Below, piece after piece: positions 45,821 through 55,062 of a stretch of DNA of 64,000 nucleotides. This DNA comes from Lancefieldella parvula DSM 20469 (lineage in GTDB: Bacteria > Actinomycetota > Coriobacteriia > Coriobacteriales > Atopobiaceae), in NCBI RefSeq assembly GCF_000024225.1, contig NC_013203.1:372001-436000 (forward strand), in the 5' to 3' direction. Made by a program: the position numbers and the translations under genes. The stretch's first letter is position 1. Each line of letters opens with the position of its first letter. The notes below the pieces were generated by a model that worked only from the letters and a program-made list of their open reading frames with translations, ran no database searches and had not been told where the DNA came from.

Positions 45821-46476
45821 GATGCACGTCTTTGCACGTCGATTTTCTCAACAATTTTACCGAGCTTCATTTTGTAAATTACATCGCAAACAACCTCTAA
45901 GAACTCAGCATCATGACTTGAGATGAGAAGCGTTGCACCTCTATCTCTTTGTTCAACAATGAGCTCAGTGAGCATACGGACACCGTTTTCATCAAGAGCA
46001 TTTGTTGGCTCGTCAAGAATAATTAAATCTGGCTGCTCAAAAAACGCCATGGCAATTCCTAAGCGTTGCTTCATGCCAAGGGAGTATTTTCTGACAGGTC
46101 TTTTGTCTTTAGGATCAAGTCCTACTTTTTTAATTGCAGCATCAATAGCTTGCTCAGATACAATTTGTTTTATTGACGAGAGAATCTCTAAGTTCTTATG
46201 ACCGCTATATGAGCTGAGAAGTGCCGGTTTTTCTAGGAGCAGGCCAACACTTGGTGGAAAATCTATATCATCCCAGAGCTTTTTGTTTTCAATAGAAACA
46301 TATCCTTGGGTAGGCTTAATGAGGCCACAGACTGCTCGCATAAGCATTGTTTTGCCAGAGCCGTTTTGGCCTTCGAGACCAATTATTTGCTTCTTTTCTA
46401 GGGATAATGTGACATCCTTGAGAACAGTATCGTTTCCGATTTCCTTTGTTAGATGCTCAGCTGAAATGTACGACAT
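45817..46476 (-). CDS. ABC transporter ATPase of a lantibiotic-immunity-like exporter
   Basis: 219 residues. Walker A LEGQNGSGKTMLMRAVCGLI, signature YSLGMKQRLGIAMAFF, Walker B LIILDEPTNALD, switch LISSHDAEFLE. The SLGMKQR signature is typical of antibiotic/lantibiotic self-protection and Na/drug exporters. It overlaps the downstream gene by 4 bases and follows the permease gene by 2 bases. It should drive the three membrane proteins encoded upstream. Confidence 0.5.
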   Translation of the reverse strand: MSYISAEHLTKEIGNDTVLKDVTLSLEKKQIIGLEGQNGSGKTMLMRAVCGLIKPTQGYVSIENKKLWDDIDFPPSVGLLLEKPALLSSYSGHKNLEILSSIKQIVSEQAIDAAIKKVGLDPKDKRPVRKYSLGMKQRLGIAMAFFEQPDLIILDEPTNALDENGVRMLTELIVEQRDRGATLLISSHDAEFLEVVCDVIYKMKLGKIVEKIDVQRRAS

Positions 46477-46478
46477 GT

Positions 46479-47342
46479 TTACTCACCGCCAAACTGATCA
46501 ATGTTTTTAAAGCGTGAAAGAGACAGATAAAGAAAAATACCTAGTGAGCCAATACAAAAAACTAGCGTGAGGAGCGGATTGACTCCTGCGCAAAGGTTAC
46601 CTTCAACGATTTCCCTGCTAGCTGAATCAATATATAGAGAACTTCGAGAAAACATCATGTAGTTGCCAATAAGGATTGGATGTAATTTGAAAATCGAGGA
46701 GACTATCCAAGAAATTATTAAAAAGAGAGGAGGCCATTCTTTAATAAATAATCCTGCTGAACATTGAAGCGTTATAAGAGATAGCGAAGTAATGAATAGA
46801 GATCCAATCAATGGGACAATACTTACCGTATTTGCGGGTAATGTTGAAGCGTCAAAACCTTCGAGAATTTCTAAGCTTATTGTTGTTGATGGTAAAATTT
46901 CTCCACCGTGTAGTAGTGTGAATAAGAGGATTAAAACTCCCGCTATTATCCAATAGAGCCCAGTTGCTGTTACACAACTTACTGTTAAAAGAATTGGATA
47001 AAAGCTCTTTGAGGAAGACATAACAAGATACATATCTTTTCTTAGTGACCTGGAGACTGCCAGAAAACACATTAGATGGGGAAGTAAAACAAGTATTAAC
47101 CAGGCAAAAGGAACTTTAATTTTTGGCATAGCAGCATTTGAAGAAATGCTTTGCGATATCTGTGGCATTCCAGCAAATAGACTTGATACGTTATCTGCAA
47201 ATGTTGGATTACTTGTTGCCGAGCGATTGAACACTACAAGAGATGTAGTAACGATAAGCACCATTAAGATGGTACAGATACAAAATGGACTACGTAATGA
47301 ATAGATAAAGGGGCCAAAAGGAATTACTTTAGAGTTTCTCAT
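46479..47342 (-). CDS. ABC-island membrane protein 3
   Basis: 287 residues, about six membrane segments (for example PFCICTILMVLIVTTSLVVF and GLYWIIAGVLILLFTLL). ABC-2-like arrangement. ATG 47342 overlaps the end of the previous gene by 14 bases; GGCGG is the ribosome site. The substrate is unknown. Confidence 0.5.
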   Translation of the reverse strand: MRNSKVIPFGPFIYSLRSPFCICTILMVLIVTTSLVVFNRSATSNPTFADNVSSLFAGMPQISQSISSNAAMPKIKVPFAWLILVLLPHLMCFLAVSRSLRKDMYLVMSSSKSFYPILLTVSCVTATGLYWIIAGVLILLFTLLHGGEILPSTTISLEILEGFDASTLPANTVSIVPLIGSLFITSLSLITLQCSAGLFIKEWPPLFLIISWIVSSIFKLHPILIGNYMMFSRSSLYIDSASREIVEGNLCAGVNPLLTLVFCIGSLGIFLYLSLSRFKNIDQFGGE

Positions 47343-48147
47343 AATGACCGCCAAACTCTGTATTTTTAGTTCCAATGAGGCCAAAAATGTTTAAGCAAAT
47401 GATTCCAACAAGAAAATATAAAGTTGTATATACAAGGCTAAATCCTTCTGGATTAAAAGGAAGAAGTCTCGAAAAAGTCATTAATGTAGAGGGGAACGAC
47501 AGCTTAGGAAAGAACTCTCCTAAAACTAGCAGCGATACGCTTAGTAATACAGCTAGTGAATTGTGAGTATAGAGTTTTATTACTTTGTAAATAGAGCAAA
47601 AGAACAAGAGACCAAGATAGTAAATCCCAAGAAGAATCAATACTTCTGGAGCCGTGAGTGATATATCCACACCAGTTTGAACGGTATGGTTAATGAAGAT
47701 ATCTACATTTAGTGTAGCAATATCAGAGCTATTACCTGTACAATTAAGTAAGATAAAATACGTTACTATATAGACGGCAATTAAAACGAGACAAGATACA
47801 ATTATATTTATATAGCTATAAATCCAATATCTAGTTTTCTTCTCAAATCTCATTATGCGTTGAATAGAAAAATGTTCATTCTTGTCTGAGCTAGAAATAA
47901 CAATTATGAGAAAAAAAGAGATGCAGAGCGCGGTCCACTCTACAGAGAACGTGTGAGCAGATCCATAGAGTGTTGCGATAATCAAATCACCTAAAGAAAA
48001 TGAATATCCTCCTTGTGTAATTAAGCTGAATTGTGCAAAAGAAGAAATAAACGCTGTGCAAGATAACAACATCGCAAAAAGCGCTGCCAGAAGATTTTTA
48101 TGCATATCAAAAAACTGAGTACAGATTTTTGAAATTTTATGCTTCAT
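47329..48147 (-). CDS. ABC-island membrane protein 2
   Basis: 272 residues with about six hydrophobic segments (LLAALFAMLLSCTAFISSF, WIYSYINIIVSCLVLIAVYIVTYFIL, ILLGIYYLGLLFFCSIY and others). Start ATG at 48147 overlaps the stop of the preceding gene by 4 bases, a tight operon junction. Together with its neighbours it probably makes the membrane part of one exporter; it has no recognised motif of its own. Confidence 0.5.
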   Translation of the reverse strand: MKHKISKICTQFFDMHKNLLAALFAMLLSCTAFISSFAQFSLITQGGYSFSLGDLIIATLYGSAHTFSVEWTALCISFFLIIVISSSDKNEHFSIQRIMRFEKKTRYWIYSYINIIVSCLVLIAVYIVTYFILLNCTGNSSDIATLNVDIFINHTVQTGVDISLTAPEVLILLGIYYLGLLFFCSIYKVIKLYTHNSLAVLLSVSLLVLGEFFPKLSFPSTLMTFSRLLPFNPEGFSLVYTTLYFLVGIICLNIFGLIGTKNTEFGGHYEKL

Positions 48148-49031
48148 AGCAGATCACTTCTACAAGTCTTTTTGTAAGAAATGAAGATTACTAGAAATAG
48201 CAAAACAAAACAGAAGCAATAAAATCCAAGTTTTGTTGGAGCATATTCGGAACTTGTTAATTGAAAGAAATTCAACTTAATAAAAGAATTTTGCCCGACT
48301 TCTCTTAATTGAGCAGAGGAGAGGATTGCTGAAAATTGTGAGCCTAAGAACGCTAATAGGTGAAGCAGAAAATAAGAAACAAAAATTGCTTGGAATGTGG
48401 TCTTGGTTAAACTTGCAAAAAGAGAAACAGTGCAGGAAAACAGCCCTCCAATTATGAAGGCTAATGCGGATAGGGTAATGACATAAGCAAGAGGAGAGTT
48501 ATAAAAAAGTCCTGAGAATAGAGAGTTCATAGGAACAGCGGTATATATCTCATCGTAAATTTTTGGTGTAGATAACGGTAAGAAACAGATTACAGCTAAA
48601 AAATTTAGGACAAGAGGTAAGGCAGAGCAAATACCTCCAGAAACAAAGCTTACATATAGTTTTATCCTGATAACACTAGCTTTTTTAATTCTAAGACATT
48701 GCTGTTCAAGCACTCCTTCTTTTGAATCGTTGCTTAAAATCCAAGCGGTTGGGATGGTTGCTAAGAGTGGCCATAAGAGATAGTACAGTCCACTGTAAAA
48801 ATCTCCGATTCGTGTTGGAATCCAAGCAGTATAAGTAGAAATGACAGAAAGCAAAGTGTTATAGGAAAGATGATCTCCCTGTTGAAGAGTTGCCTCTAAG
48901 GTATTTAATTCAATTTGTATTTCAATCCAAGCGGCAAGTATTGCAATACAGGCGCCAATTGCAATACATATCCAAAATAATGGATTATTGGTAAGCTGTC
49001 GCTTAAATTCAGCCTTGAACAATGAATTCAT
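48144..49031 (-). CDS. ABC-island membrane protein 1
   Basis: 295 residues, about six spans (LFWICIAIGACIAILAAWIEI near the N-terminus, YLLWPLLATIPTAWIL, then four more). A short conserved-looking SNDSKEGVLEQQCLRIKKASVIRIKLYVSFVSG loop links spans 2 and 3, as in ABC-2 bacteriocin-immunity permeases. ATG 49031 follows AGGTG. AT-rich compared with flanking housekeeping genes. Confidence 0.5.
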   Translation of the reverse strand: MNSLFKAEFKRQLTNNPLFWICIAIGACIAILAAWIEIQIELNTLEATLQQGDHLSYNTLLSVISTYTAWIPTRIGDFYSGLYYLLWPLLATIPTAWILSNDSKEGVLEQQCLRIKKASVIRIKLYVSFVSGGICSALPLVLNFLAVICFLPLSTPKIYDEIYTAVPMNSLFSGLFYNSPLAYVITLSALAFIIGGLFSCTVSLFASLTKTTFQAIFVSYFLLHLLAFLGSQFSAILSSAQLREVGQNSFIKLNFFQLTSSEYAPTKLGFYCFCFVLLFLVIFISYKKTCRSDLL

Positions 49032-49040
49032 AGCAAACAC

Positions 49041-49784
49041 CTACTTATCACTTTTTAATGCAGACTGTATATCAACTAACTTTGCGTTTGAATAAATTCC
49101 TCCCATATTTGCTAGATGAATAGAAGTAACATCTCTCAGTTCTTCTGGAGATAGCGCAAAAGCAAGTTTGACGTCACATTCATCCCCTGCATTAATCCAA
49201 AAATACCCTTTAGTTTTATCAGTATCCGAATTGTCAATTCGGGCATTTTCAGGTGTAATTTGGGACATGAAAATATTATGCCCCTCAGCATTAATTGAGT
49301 AACTAGAAAGTAATATATAGTCCGGACCATTTGGGGTGTGTTTTTGAACGGCGTCTATGTTTTTAAAATGAAGCGTATAGACTAGATACAAGCTATCTGC
49401 ATTTTCTGGTGTTAATGAATTGTTAAGTGTTCCAGAGGTAAAACCTGCTTCGTCTATAGAATGACAAAGGATTACGTCTGTTACCGTTACTTCAATTGTG
49501 CCAACCCATGGTAAATCAGCCCCAAAAGGAGTCTCAACTGGATTACCTTCTTCTTGATCAAGTCCAGTTAGTTGTACAACATCGCCAATTTTATAAGTTT
49601 CCGAGGCTTCGTTTTGTTTTTGCATAACTTGTTGCGCAAAGAGTTCTTGCTGAGCCTGTTTTTGGGCAAGACTATAAAAATAAAGTAGACCTGCAATGGT
49701 GACACAAGCAATCAATACTGCCAAAAAAGGGGCTTTTTGGGGAAGTTTATTTGTTTTTAAGTTTTTAGAATCGTGAGAAAACAT
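49041..49784 (-). CDS. Membrane-anchored extracytoplasmic protein of the ABC island (DUF5027-like?)
   Basis: 247 residues. One membrane anchor (APFLAVLIACVTIAGLLYFYSLA, residues ~18-40), a coiled Gln/Glu-rich stretch (QKQAQQELFAQQVMQKQNEA) and an outer beta domain with IEVTVTDVILCHS and LYLVYTLHFKNID strands. First gene of the six-gene operon. Layout similar to the last gene (45194-45820). Perhaps an adaptor or immunity protein; not established. Confidence 0.5.
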   Translation of the reverse strand: MFSHDSKNLKTNKLPQKAPFLAVLIACVTIAGLLYFYSLAQKQAQQELFAQQVMQKQNEASETYKIGDVVQLTGLDQEEGNPVETPFGADLPWVGTIEVTVTDVILCHSIDEAGFTSGTLNNSLTPENADSLYLVYTLHFKNIDAVQKHTPNGPDYILLSSYSINAEGHNIFMSQITPENARIDNSDTDKTKGYFWINAGDECDVKLAFALSPEELRDVTSIHLANMGGIYSNAKLVDIQSALKSDK

Positions 49785-50105
49785 AATAAGCCCCAGATGA
49801 CCTCGATAAATTCACTACACGAGTCGGGACTCCATACGCCCTTCACTATGCTGTTTCTTCGGTCTTTAGCCTATTACTATATTGGAGTAGATGCCGGCTC
49901 CCTTTTTTAATTTTATTCTTATAGGTATTGTTGTTATGTGTTTTACTGTGAACGGTATGTTTTTATCGGTTAAATAAATAACATAATTGTTGAATGTTAT
50001 TTATTGAAATAAATCATTATGAGCAGATAACTTTCAATTGATATAAAAGGTCAGAACATTTCATATAGAAAATTTGATGAGCGCAAGTTGGGAGGCAACT
50101 AAATC
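49785..50105. other. AT-rich gap between lysR and the ABC island
   Basis: 321 bases, no gene. A perfect 12-bp inverted repeat, AATAAATAACAT (49973-49984) with ATGTTATTTATT (49994-50005), lies in the middle; it could be an operator of the ABC island or end the lysR transcript. The right 24-bp island repeat is at 50080-50103. Confidence 0.5.
50080..50103. repeat. Right copy of 24-bp imperfect direct repeat bracketing the ABC island
   Basis: Reads AGCGCAAGTT, then GGGAGGCA, then ACTAAA; matches the left copy at 45114-45137 in 21 of 24 positions, in the same orientation, 4.97 kb apart. It sits 2 bases from the lysR stop codon. Confidence 0.5.
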
Positions 50106-51020
50106 CTACACCCACGTAACTGCTTGGCAGCAGCGCTTAAGCGCGTCGATGTAAAGTTCACCAAAGAGCGAGAGGCTCTTCTCGTCATGTGTAACGTAGC
50201 CAACTTCCATGTAGTCATCAACAGCCAAAGGAACTGCAACAATGTTTGGTCCGTTGAGCTCCTCATTAATAAGGCCGGTGCTGATGGTATAGCCGTTTAG
50301 GCCAATAATCAGGTTGAAGATAGTAGCGCGGTCTCGGACCATGATGTCCTTATCGCGATCAAGTGTTGCCAGAAGTTCCTCGGAGAAATAGAACGCGTTA
50401 TGCTCGCCCTGCTCATAAGAAAGACGAGGGTAGGGGGCAAGATCGTTGAGCGTCACTGATGGACGTTTTGCCAGCGGGTTATCTTTTCCCACAAAAACGC
50501 TTGGCTTGCACTTAAACAATGGCGAGAAGACCAGGCCCTGATCCTGCAGTGTTTTTCTAATAACACGCTCGTTGAATGAGTTGAGGTAGAGAACGCCTAC
50601 CTCACTTCTTAGCTTGGATACGTCTTCAATAATCTCGTAGGTTTGCGTCTCTCTGATACGGAAGTCGTACTTTGAGCCGCCGTGTTCTTTAATCAGGTTG
50701 ACAAAGGCTTCAACTGCAAAGGAATAGTGCTGGCAAGAAACGCAGAAGCGCTGCTTAGTGGGAGCAGTGCCCAGATAGCGCTCTTCAATGAGATCGGTCT
50801 GCATGACAACTTGCCTGGCGTAACTCAAAAACTCCTCGCCATCTGCGGTAGGTTCAACACCCTTGCTGGTCCTGTTAAAAAGGGAGATTCCCAGCTCGGC
50901 TTCAAGCTCTTTAACTGCGCTACTTAGAGTAGGCTGCGAGATAAAGAGCTGTTTAGCTGCGGCGTTAATGGTGCCTGCCTTAGCAATGGCAAGAACATAT
51001 TTGAGTTGAGTCAGAGTCAT
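50106..51020 (-). CDS. LysR-family transcriptional regulator
   Basis: 304 residues. The N-terminal helix-turn-helix reads MTLTQLKYVLAIAKAGTINAAAKQLFISQPTLSSAVKELEAELG (residues 1-44), with a CysB/LTTR effector-binding domain after it (for example VGVLYLNSFN, PSVFVGKDNPLA). Start ATG 51020. It lies just downstream of pyrE in the same direction, 34 bases away, and might regulate neighbouring metabolism or the island; the target is unknown. The C-terminal ATG-poor end reaches the 24-bp island repeat. Confidence 0.5.
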   Translation of the reverse strand: MTLTQLKYVLAIAKAGTINAAAKQLFISQPTLSSAVKELEAELGISLFNRTSKGVEPTADGEEFLSYARQVVMQTDLIEERYLGTAPTKQRFCVSCQHYSFAVEAFVNLIKEHGGSKYDFRIRETQTYEIIEDVSKLRSEVGVLYLNSFNERVIRKTLQDQGLVFSPLFKCKPSVFVGKDNPLAKRPSVTLNDLAPYPRLSYEQGEHNAFYFSEELLATLDRDKDIMVRDRATIFNLIIGLNGYTISTGLINEELNGPNIVAVPLAVDDYMEVGYVTHDEKSLSLFGELYIDALKRCCQAVTWV

Positions 51021-51053
51021 AAGTCAGATTTCTACGCAGAGGTTTTTCTCGCC

Positions 51054-51734
51054 TTATTTAACGCCATACTGCTGGTAGTAGGCATCAATGGCACTCTTCA
51101 AGGTGTCGTCGATAATAACCTTGCCATCAACCTCTTTGTTATAGAGGGCCTCGGTAACCTCATCCATGGAGACAATGGCTGCGGTTGGCATGCCCCAGCG
51201 CTCGGAGACTTCCTGAAGAGCTGCAACTTTTCCACCCTTTCCAACTTCCATACGGTTGAGCGAGACAATAAGGCCAACTACCTCAATATTTGCAATAGAG
51301 GTAATCAGAGGATAGGTCTCTTCAATAGACTTACCCGAGGTAGTCACGTCTTCTACCATCACTACGCGTTGGCCATCTTTGAGTTCAGCACCAAGTAACA
51401 TGCCAGCATCGGCGCCGTGATCTTTGGCTTCTTTTCTGTTGGAGCAGTACTGCACTTGCTTGCCATAGAGTTCATTGATACCCATAGCAGTGATAACGGA
51501 AAGTGGAATGCCCTTGTAAGCAGGACCAAAGACTACGTCAAAATTCAAGCCAAAGTTGTCGTGAATGGCACGAGCGTAATAAAGGCCAAGTTTATGCAGT
51601 TGCTCGCCTGTGACATAGGCACCTGCGTTCATAAAGAAAGGAGACTTGCGACCACTCTTGAGCGTAAACTCACCAAATTTAAGTACGTTGCTCTGGACCA
51701 TAAACTCAATAAATTCGCGCTTGTAGTCTTCCAT
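51054..51734 (-). CDS. pyrE: Orotate phosphoribosyltransferase
   Basis: 226 residues. It makes orotidine-5-phosphate from orotate and PRPP. LKSGRKSPFFMNAGAYVTG and FGPAYKGIPLSV, then the PRPP loop VVMVEDVTTSGKSIEETYP, identify it. ATG 51734 follows AAAGGAGA; the open frame continues 60 bases upstream without a ribosome site. Its substrate PRPP is made by prs in this window. It stands alone, without other pyr genes, with lysR downstream. Confidence 0.5.
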   Translation of the reverse strand: MEDYKREFIEFMVQSNVLKFGEFTLKSGRKSPFFMNAGAYVTGEQLHKLGLYYARAIHDNFGLNFDVVFGPAYKGIPLSVITAMGINELYGKQVQYCSNRKEAKDHGADAGMLLGAELKDGQRVVMVEDVTTSGKSIEETYPLITSIANIEVVGLIVSLNRMEVGKGGKVAALQEVSERWGMPTAAIVSMDEVTEALYNKEVDGKVIIDDTLKSAIDAYYQQYGVK

Positions 51735-51976
51735 AGTTTCTCCTTTAGCAGGCCTTTTGAAGCGGTAGCAGGTTACAGGTACGTTCCACTGCACTAGTTT
51801 AGCTGAATTACGGATATGTGTTTTATGACGCGCTGACTTGGCTGTGTGAGATTAGCGTAAATACCGCCAGATATATAAAAGTGAGCGTTTGCCATGTGGT
51901 TATGCGGTATTCTAAATAAATATTTGTTCGTCTCGCAGGATAAGCCTGCAGAGTGAGTTACAAGGAGGGTATGCCC

Positions 51977-53380
51977 GTGGAGCGCATCACGATTTCTGCA
52001 TTGTACGCAGATGCAGAGCAACTTGGTGGCCAAAAAGTTACCGCGGCCGGCTGGGTACGTTCAGTAAGGGATATGAAGAATTTTGGCTTCGTCACACTTA
52101 ATGACGGTAGCTGCTTCAAAGACCTACAGGTTGTTATGAATCGTGAGAACCTTAGCAATTACGAGGAGGTTGCTTCTTGTGGTGTTGGCGCTGCTCTGAT
52201 TATCGAGGGCGTCCTTGAGCTTACTCCTGATCGCCCACAGCCTATTGAGCTGCAGGCACAGACTATTGTGATTGAGGGACCATCCAGCCCAGATTATCCA
52301 ATGCAGAAGAAGCGTCAGTCTCTTGAATACCTTCGTACGCAGCAGCACCTTCGTCCTCGCACCAACATGTTCCGCGCCGTCTTCCGCATCCGTTCTGTGG
52401 CTGCTTTTGCTATCCACCAGTTCTTCCAGGATCGCGGCTTTGTCTACGTGAACACCCCAATCATCACTGCATCTGATGCTGAGGGTGCAGGCGAGATGTT
52501 CCGTGTTACCACGCTTGATTTGAACAACGTTCCACGTACCGAGAAGGGCGATGTCGACTATTCAAAGGATTTCTTTGGTCAGTCTTCTCACCTCACCGTT
52601 TCTGGTCAGCTTCAAGCGGAGAACTTCGCCATGGCCTTTGGTGACGTGTACACCTTTGGTCCAACGTTTCGCGCAGAGAATTCCAACACACGTCGCCACG
52701 CTGCAGAGTTTTGGATGATTGAGCCAGAGATGGCTTTCTGCGACCTTGCACAGGACATGGACGTTGCAGAAGAGATGCTCCGCTACGTTATTGCATACGT
52801 GCTTGAACATTGTCCAGATGAGCTTGAAATGCTCAATAAGTTTGTGGATAAGGGCTTGCTTGAGCGCTTGAATCACGTTGCAAATTCCCAGTTCTCTCGC
52901 GTTTCTTACACTGAGGCAATTGAGATTTTGCAGGAGGCAGTAAAGGCTGGTCAGAAGTTTGAGTACCCTGTTGAGTGGGGCATTGACCTTCAGACTGAGC
53001 ACGAGCGTTACCTCACTGAGCAGCACTTTGGAAAGCCAATTTTTGTTACTGATTATCCAGCAGCAATTAAGGCTTTCTACATGCGTCTTAACGACGACGG
53101 TAAGACCGTTGCTGCAGCTGACTGCCTTGTTCCAGGCATCGGCGAGATTATTGGTGGCTCACAGCGAGAAGATCGTCTTGAGCTTCTGGAGAAGCGCATT
53201 GTTGAGCTTGGCATGAATCCTGACGATTACAAGTATTACTTGGATCTTCGTCGTTACGGCTCTTGCACACACTCTGGCTTTGGTCTTGGCTTTGAGCGCC
53301 TTGTTATGTACCTCACTGGTGTGGATAACATTCGTGACGTTATTCCACATCCTCGTACCGTTGGCAACGCCGACTTCTAA
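51977..53380 (+). CDS. asnS: Asparaginyl-tRNA synthetase
   Basis: 467 residues, class II synthetase. An N-terminal OB-fold anticodon domain ([25 protein letters not shown]) is followed by the catalytic core with motif 2 [27 protein letters not shown] and motif 3 [28 protein letters not shown]. Only two bases separate AAGGAGG from ATG 51971, so the GTG at 51977 (spacing 8) is the better start. Single gene, divergent from pyrE, no T-box leader seen. Confidence 0.5.
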   Translation: MERITISALYADAEQLGGQKVTAAGWVRSVRDMKNFGFVTLNDGSCFKDLQVVMNRENLSNYEEVASCGVGAALIIEGVLELTPDRPQPIELQAQTIVIEGPSSPDYPMQKKRQSLEYLRTQQHLRPRTNMFRAVFRIRSVAAFAIHQFFQDRGFVYVNTPIITASDAEGAGEMFRVTTLDLNNVPRTEKGDVDYSKDFFGQSSHLTVSGQLQAENFAMAFGDVYTFGPTFRAENSNTRRHAAEFWMIEPEMAFCDLAQDMDVAEEMLRYVIAYVLEHCPDELEMLNKFVDKGLLERLNHVANSQFSRVSYTEAIEILQEAVKAGQKFEYPVEWGIDLQTEHERYLTEQHFGKPIFVTDYPAAIKAFYMRLNDDGKTVAAADCLVPGIGEIIGGSQREDRLELLEKRIVELGMNPDDYKYYLDLRRYGSCTHSGFGLGFERLVMYLTGVDNIRDVIPHPRTVGNADF

Positions 53381-53652
53381 GATTGCAGGTCATAGGTGGT
53401 GTAGGAGAGCGTGGTTGATGTGCAACCTCTACTATCACAGATTTGAGCTTTGCTGGGTGGAATTTTGCTTGCATGTTGTGCATAACCGTTATGCAAAAAA
53501 TGCATAGCAAAGATGTGAGATAAAAGTTTTTCTCGCCATATACCGATATATTTGCCCGTTGGCAGTAAAAATAGGATGTTCGTACAAAATTGCGCGGGCG
53601 TCCTATTACGCTATAAGAAGCAGTTTTCTGCAGATGACCAGCGGAGGTAAAC
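53381..53652. promoter_or_regulatory. Gap between asnS and sixA-CHAD with a 17-bp palindrome
   Basis: 272 bases, no gene. TGCATAACCGTTATGCA at 53479-53495 is a perfect palindrome of two 8-base arms about a central C, a typical operator shape for a GntR- or TetR-like regulator. A copy of the GGCGAGAA motif lies at 53530-53537. Confidence 0.5.
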
Positions 53653-54993
53653 ATGGTAAAGACTTTGGTTCTTGTTAGACATGGTGTATCTGAACGTGGC
53701 TCTGAAGATATGAGTCGAGAGTTAACACGTGCTGGTCAGAGGGCTCTTTCTGCCAATTACCCTCATATCTTTGGTCTGTTGGGAGCAGAGGGTGAAGAGG
53801 CTGAGATTTGGACAAGTCCCGCTCTTCGTGCACTGGAGACCGCAGAGATTGTGGCAGAAGCCTTGGATGCAGAGGGCCTAGAGATTCATGACTCCCTTTA
53901 CGATCAAGATCTTCCTGCACTTCAGGCAGAGCTTGAGCACGCTGATGCAGAGACGCTGGTTCTTGTTGGTCATGCTCCATTTTTGGGCTATGTTGCAGAG
54001 ACTCTTCTGGGATTTGAGCTTCCGCTGACAAAGGGTGCTGTGTGCGCAATTGACGTACGTGGTTCACTTGGTCATCAACACGAGTGCGTCTGGAAGCAAC
54101 TTGGAGATGTTCGTGAGCCTCATGGTAAACTTCTTTGGCTGGTAAGCGGTCCTTCTACACAGCCGTGGGAGACACTTGATGCCCTGGATGAGGCGTGCGC
54201 TCATGCAGCAACCAATCTGGAAGATGCGTACACAGAGTTTCGTGTCCATCCAGAAGATCCTGCGGTAATCAAAGCATTTAGATTTGCTCTTAGGGGAACC
54301 CAGCTGCTTACCAAGTTCTTCTCGCCACTTCTTAACGAGGAGGCGGTTGAGATTGCTGAGCCTGTTTATAGGCTGATGCTTGGAGCAACTACGCGCCTTC
54401 GTGAAATTGATGGCTTCTCTGATACCGTTGCAGATTTGATGGAGTCTGGAGAGCTTTCACAGGGCTCTAAGCTAGTCAGCGCTGTAGGGGCAGCTCGCGA
54501 GGCTGAGCGTGATCGTGTCTGTGAAGGTTTGCGCAAGAAGGCGGTTCGCCGTAGTCTGCGCTGCGCTTTGGATGAGCTCTTTGAGCCCGCATGGTCAGAT
54601 ACGGTTTTGCAGGACGGTCTCTCATTTGAAGACATTACCAGCCGCTTTGACTATATGCTTGAGACTATTGATGCACGTCTGTTTGGTCTGGATATGACCA
54701 GTTTTTCCGAGGTTCATCACGCAAGGCGAGAAGTCCGTGAGGTTGAGCACATTCTGCTCCACCTCAGTGACACGCTAGGTGAAAAGCGCGCTAATTACGC
54801 TCAGATTATGCAGGATATTGACTCTGAGCTCAGTACTGTTTGTACAGCTCAGCGAAACATTTCTCTGGTCAAGGAGTGGAAAGACTCCATGGACTTCAGA
54901 GATGTTACCTCAGATCTCGCAATTGTTTCAGAACATGAAAAAGTTTTAATTAAGCGTGTTATTGAAGGTAGAGAGACGAGTATCCTTAGATAA
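53653..54993 (+). CDS. SixA-type histidine phosphatase fused to a CHAD domain
   Basis: 446 residues. The N-terminal ~150 residues are a SixA-like phosphohistidine phosphatase: VLVRHGVSERGSEDMSRELTRAGQRAL with the catalytic RHG, TSPALRALETAEIVAEAL and the second histidine in LVGHAPFLGYVAETLLG. After a linker the rest is a helical CHAD domain (conserved His in VHPEDPAVIKAFRFALRG and Lys/Arg-rich helices), a fold that binds inorganic polyphosphate. ATG 53653 follows GGAGG. It may link phosphate transfer (such as PTS or two-component phosphohistidine) to polyphosphate; this is inference. Confidence 0.5.
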   Translation: MVKTLVLVRHGVSERGSEDMSRELTRAGQRALSANYPHIFGLLGAEGEEAEIWTSPALRALETAEIVAEALDAEGLEIHDSLYDQDLPALQAELEHADAETLVLVGHAPFLGYVAETLLGFELPLTKGAVCAIDVRGSLGHQHECVWKQLGDVREPHGKLLWLVSGPSTQPWETLDALDEACAHAATNLEDAYTEFRVHPEDPAVIKAFRFALRGTQLLTKFFSPLLNEEAVEIAEPVYRLMLGATTRLREIDGFSDTVADLMESGELSQGSKLVSAVGAAREAERDRVCEGLRKKAVRRSLRCALDELFEPAWSDTVLQDGLSFEDITSRFDYMLETIDARLFGLDMTSFSEVHHARREVREVEHILLHLSDTLGEKRANYAQIMQDIDSELSTVCTAQRNISLVKEWKDSMDFRDVTSDLAIVSEHEKVLIKRVIEGRETSILR

Positions 54994-55062
54994 TCACATA
55001 GTCCACGTTTGGAGCACATAGACGTTTGTGTGGCGTGGATGATGATTATGAGGGAGGATGCT

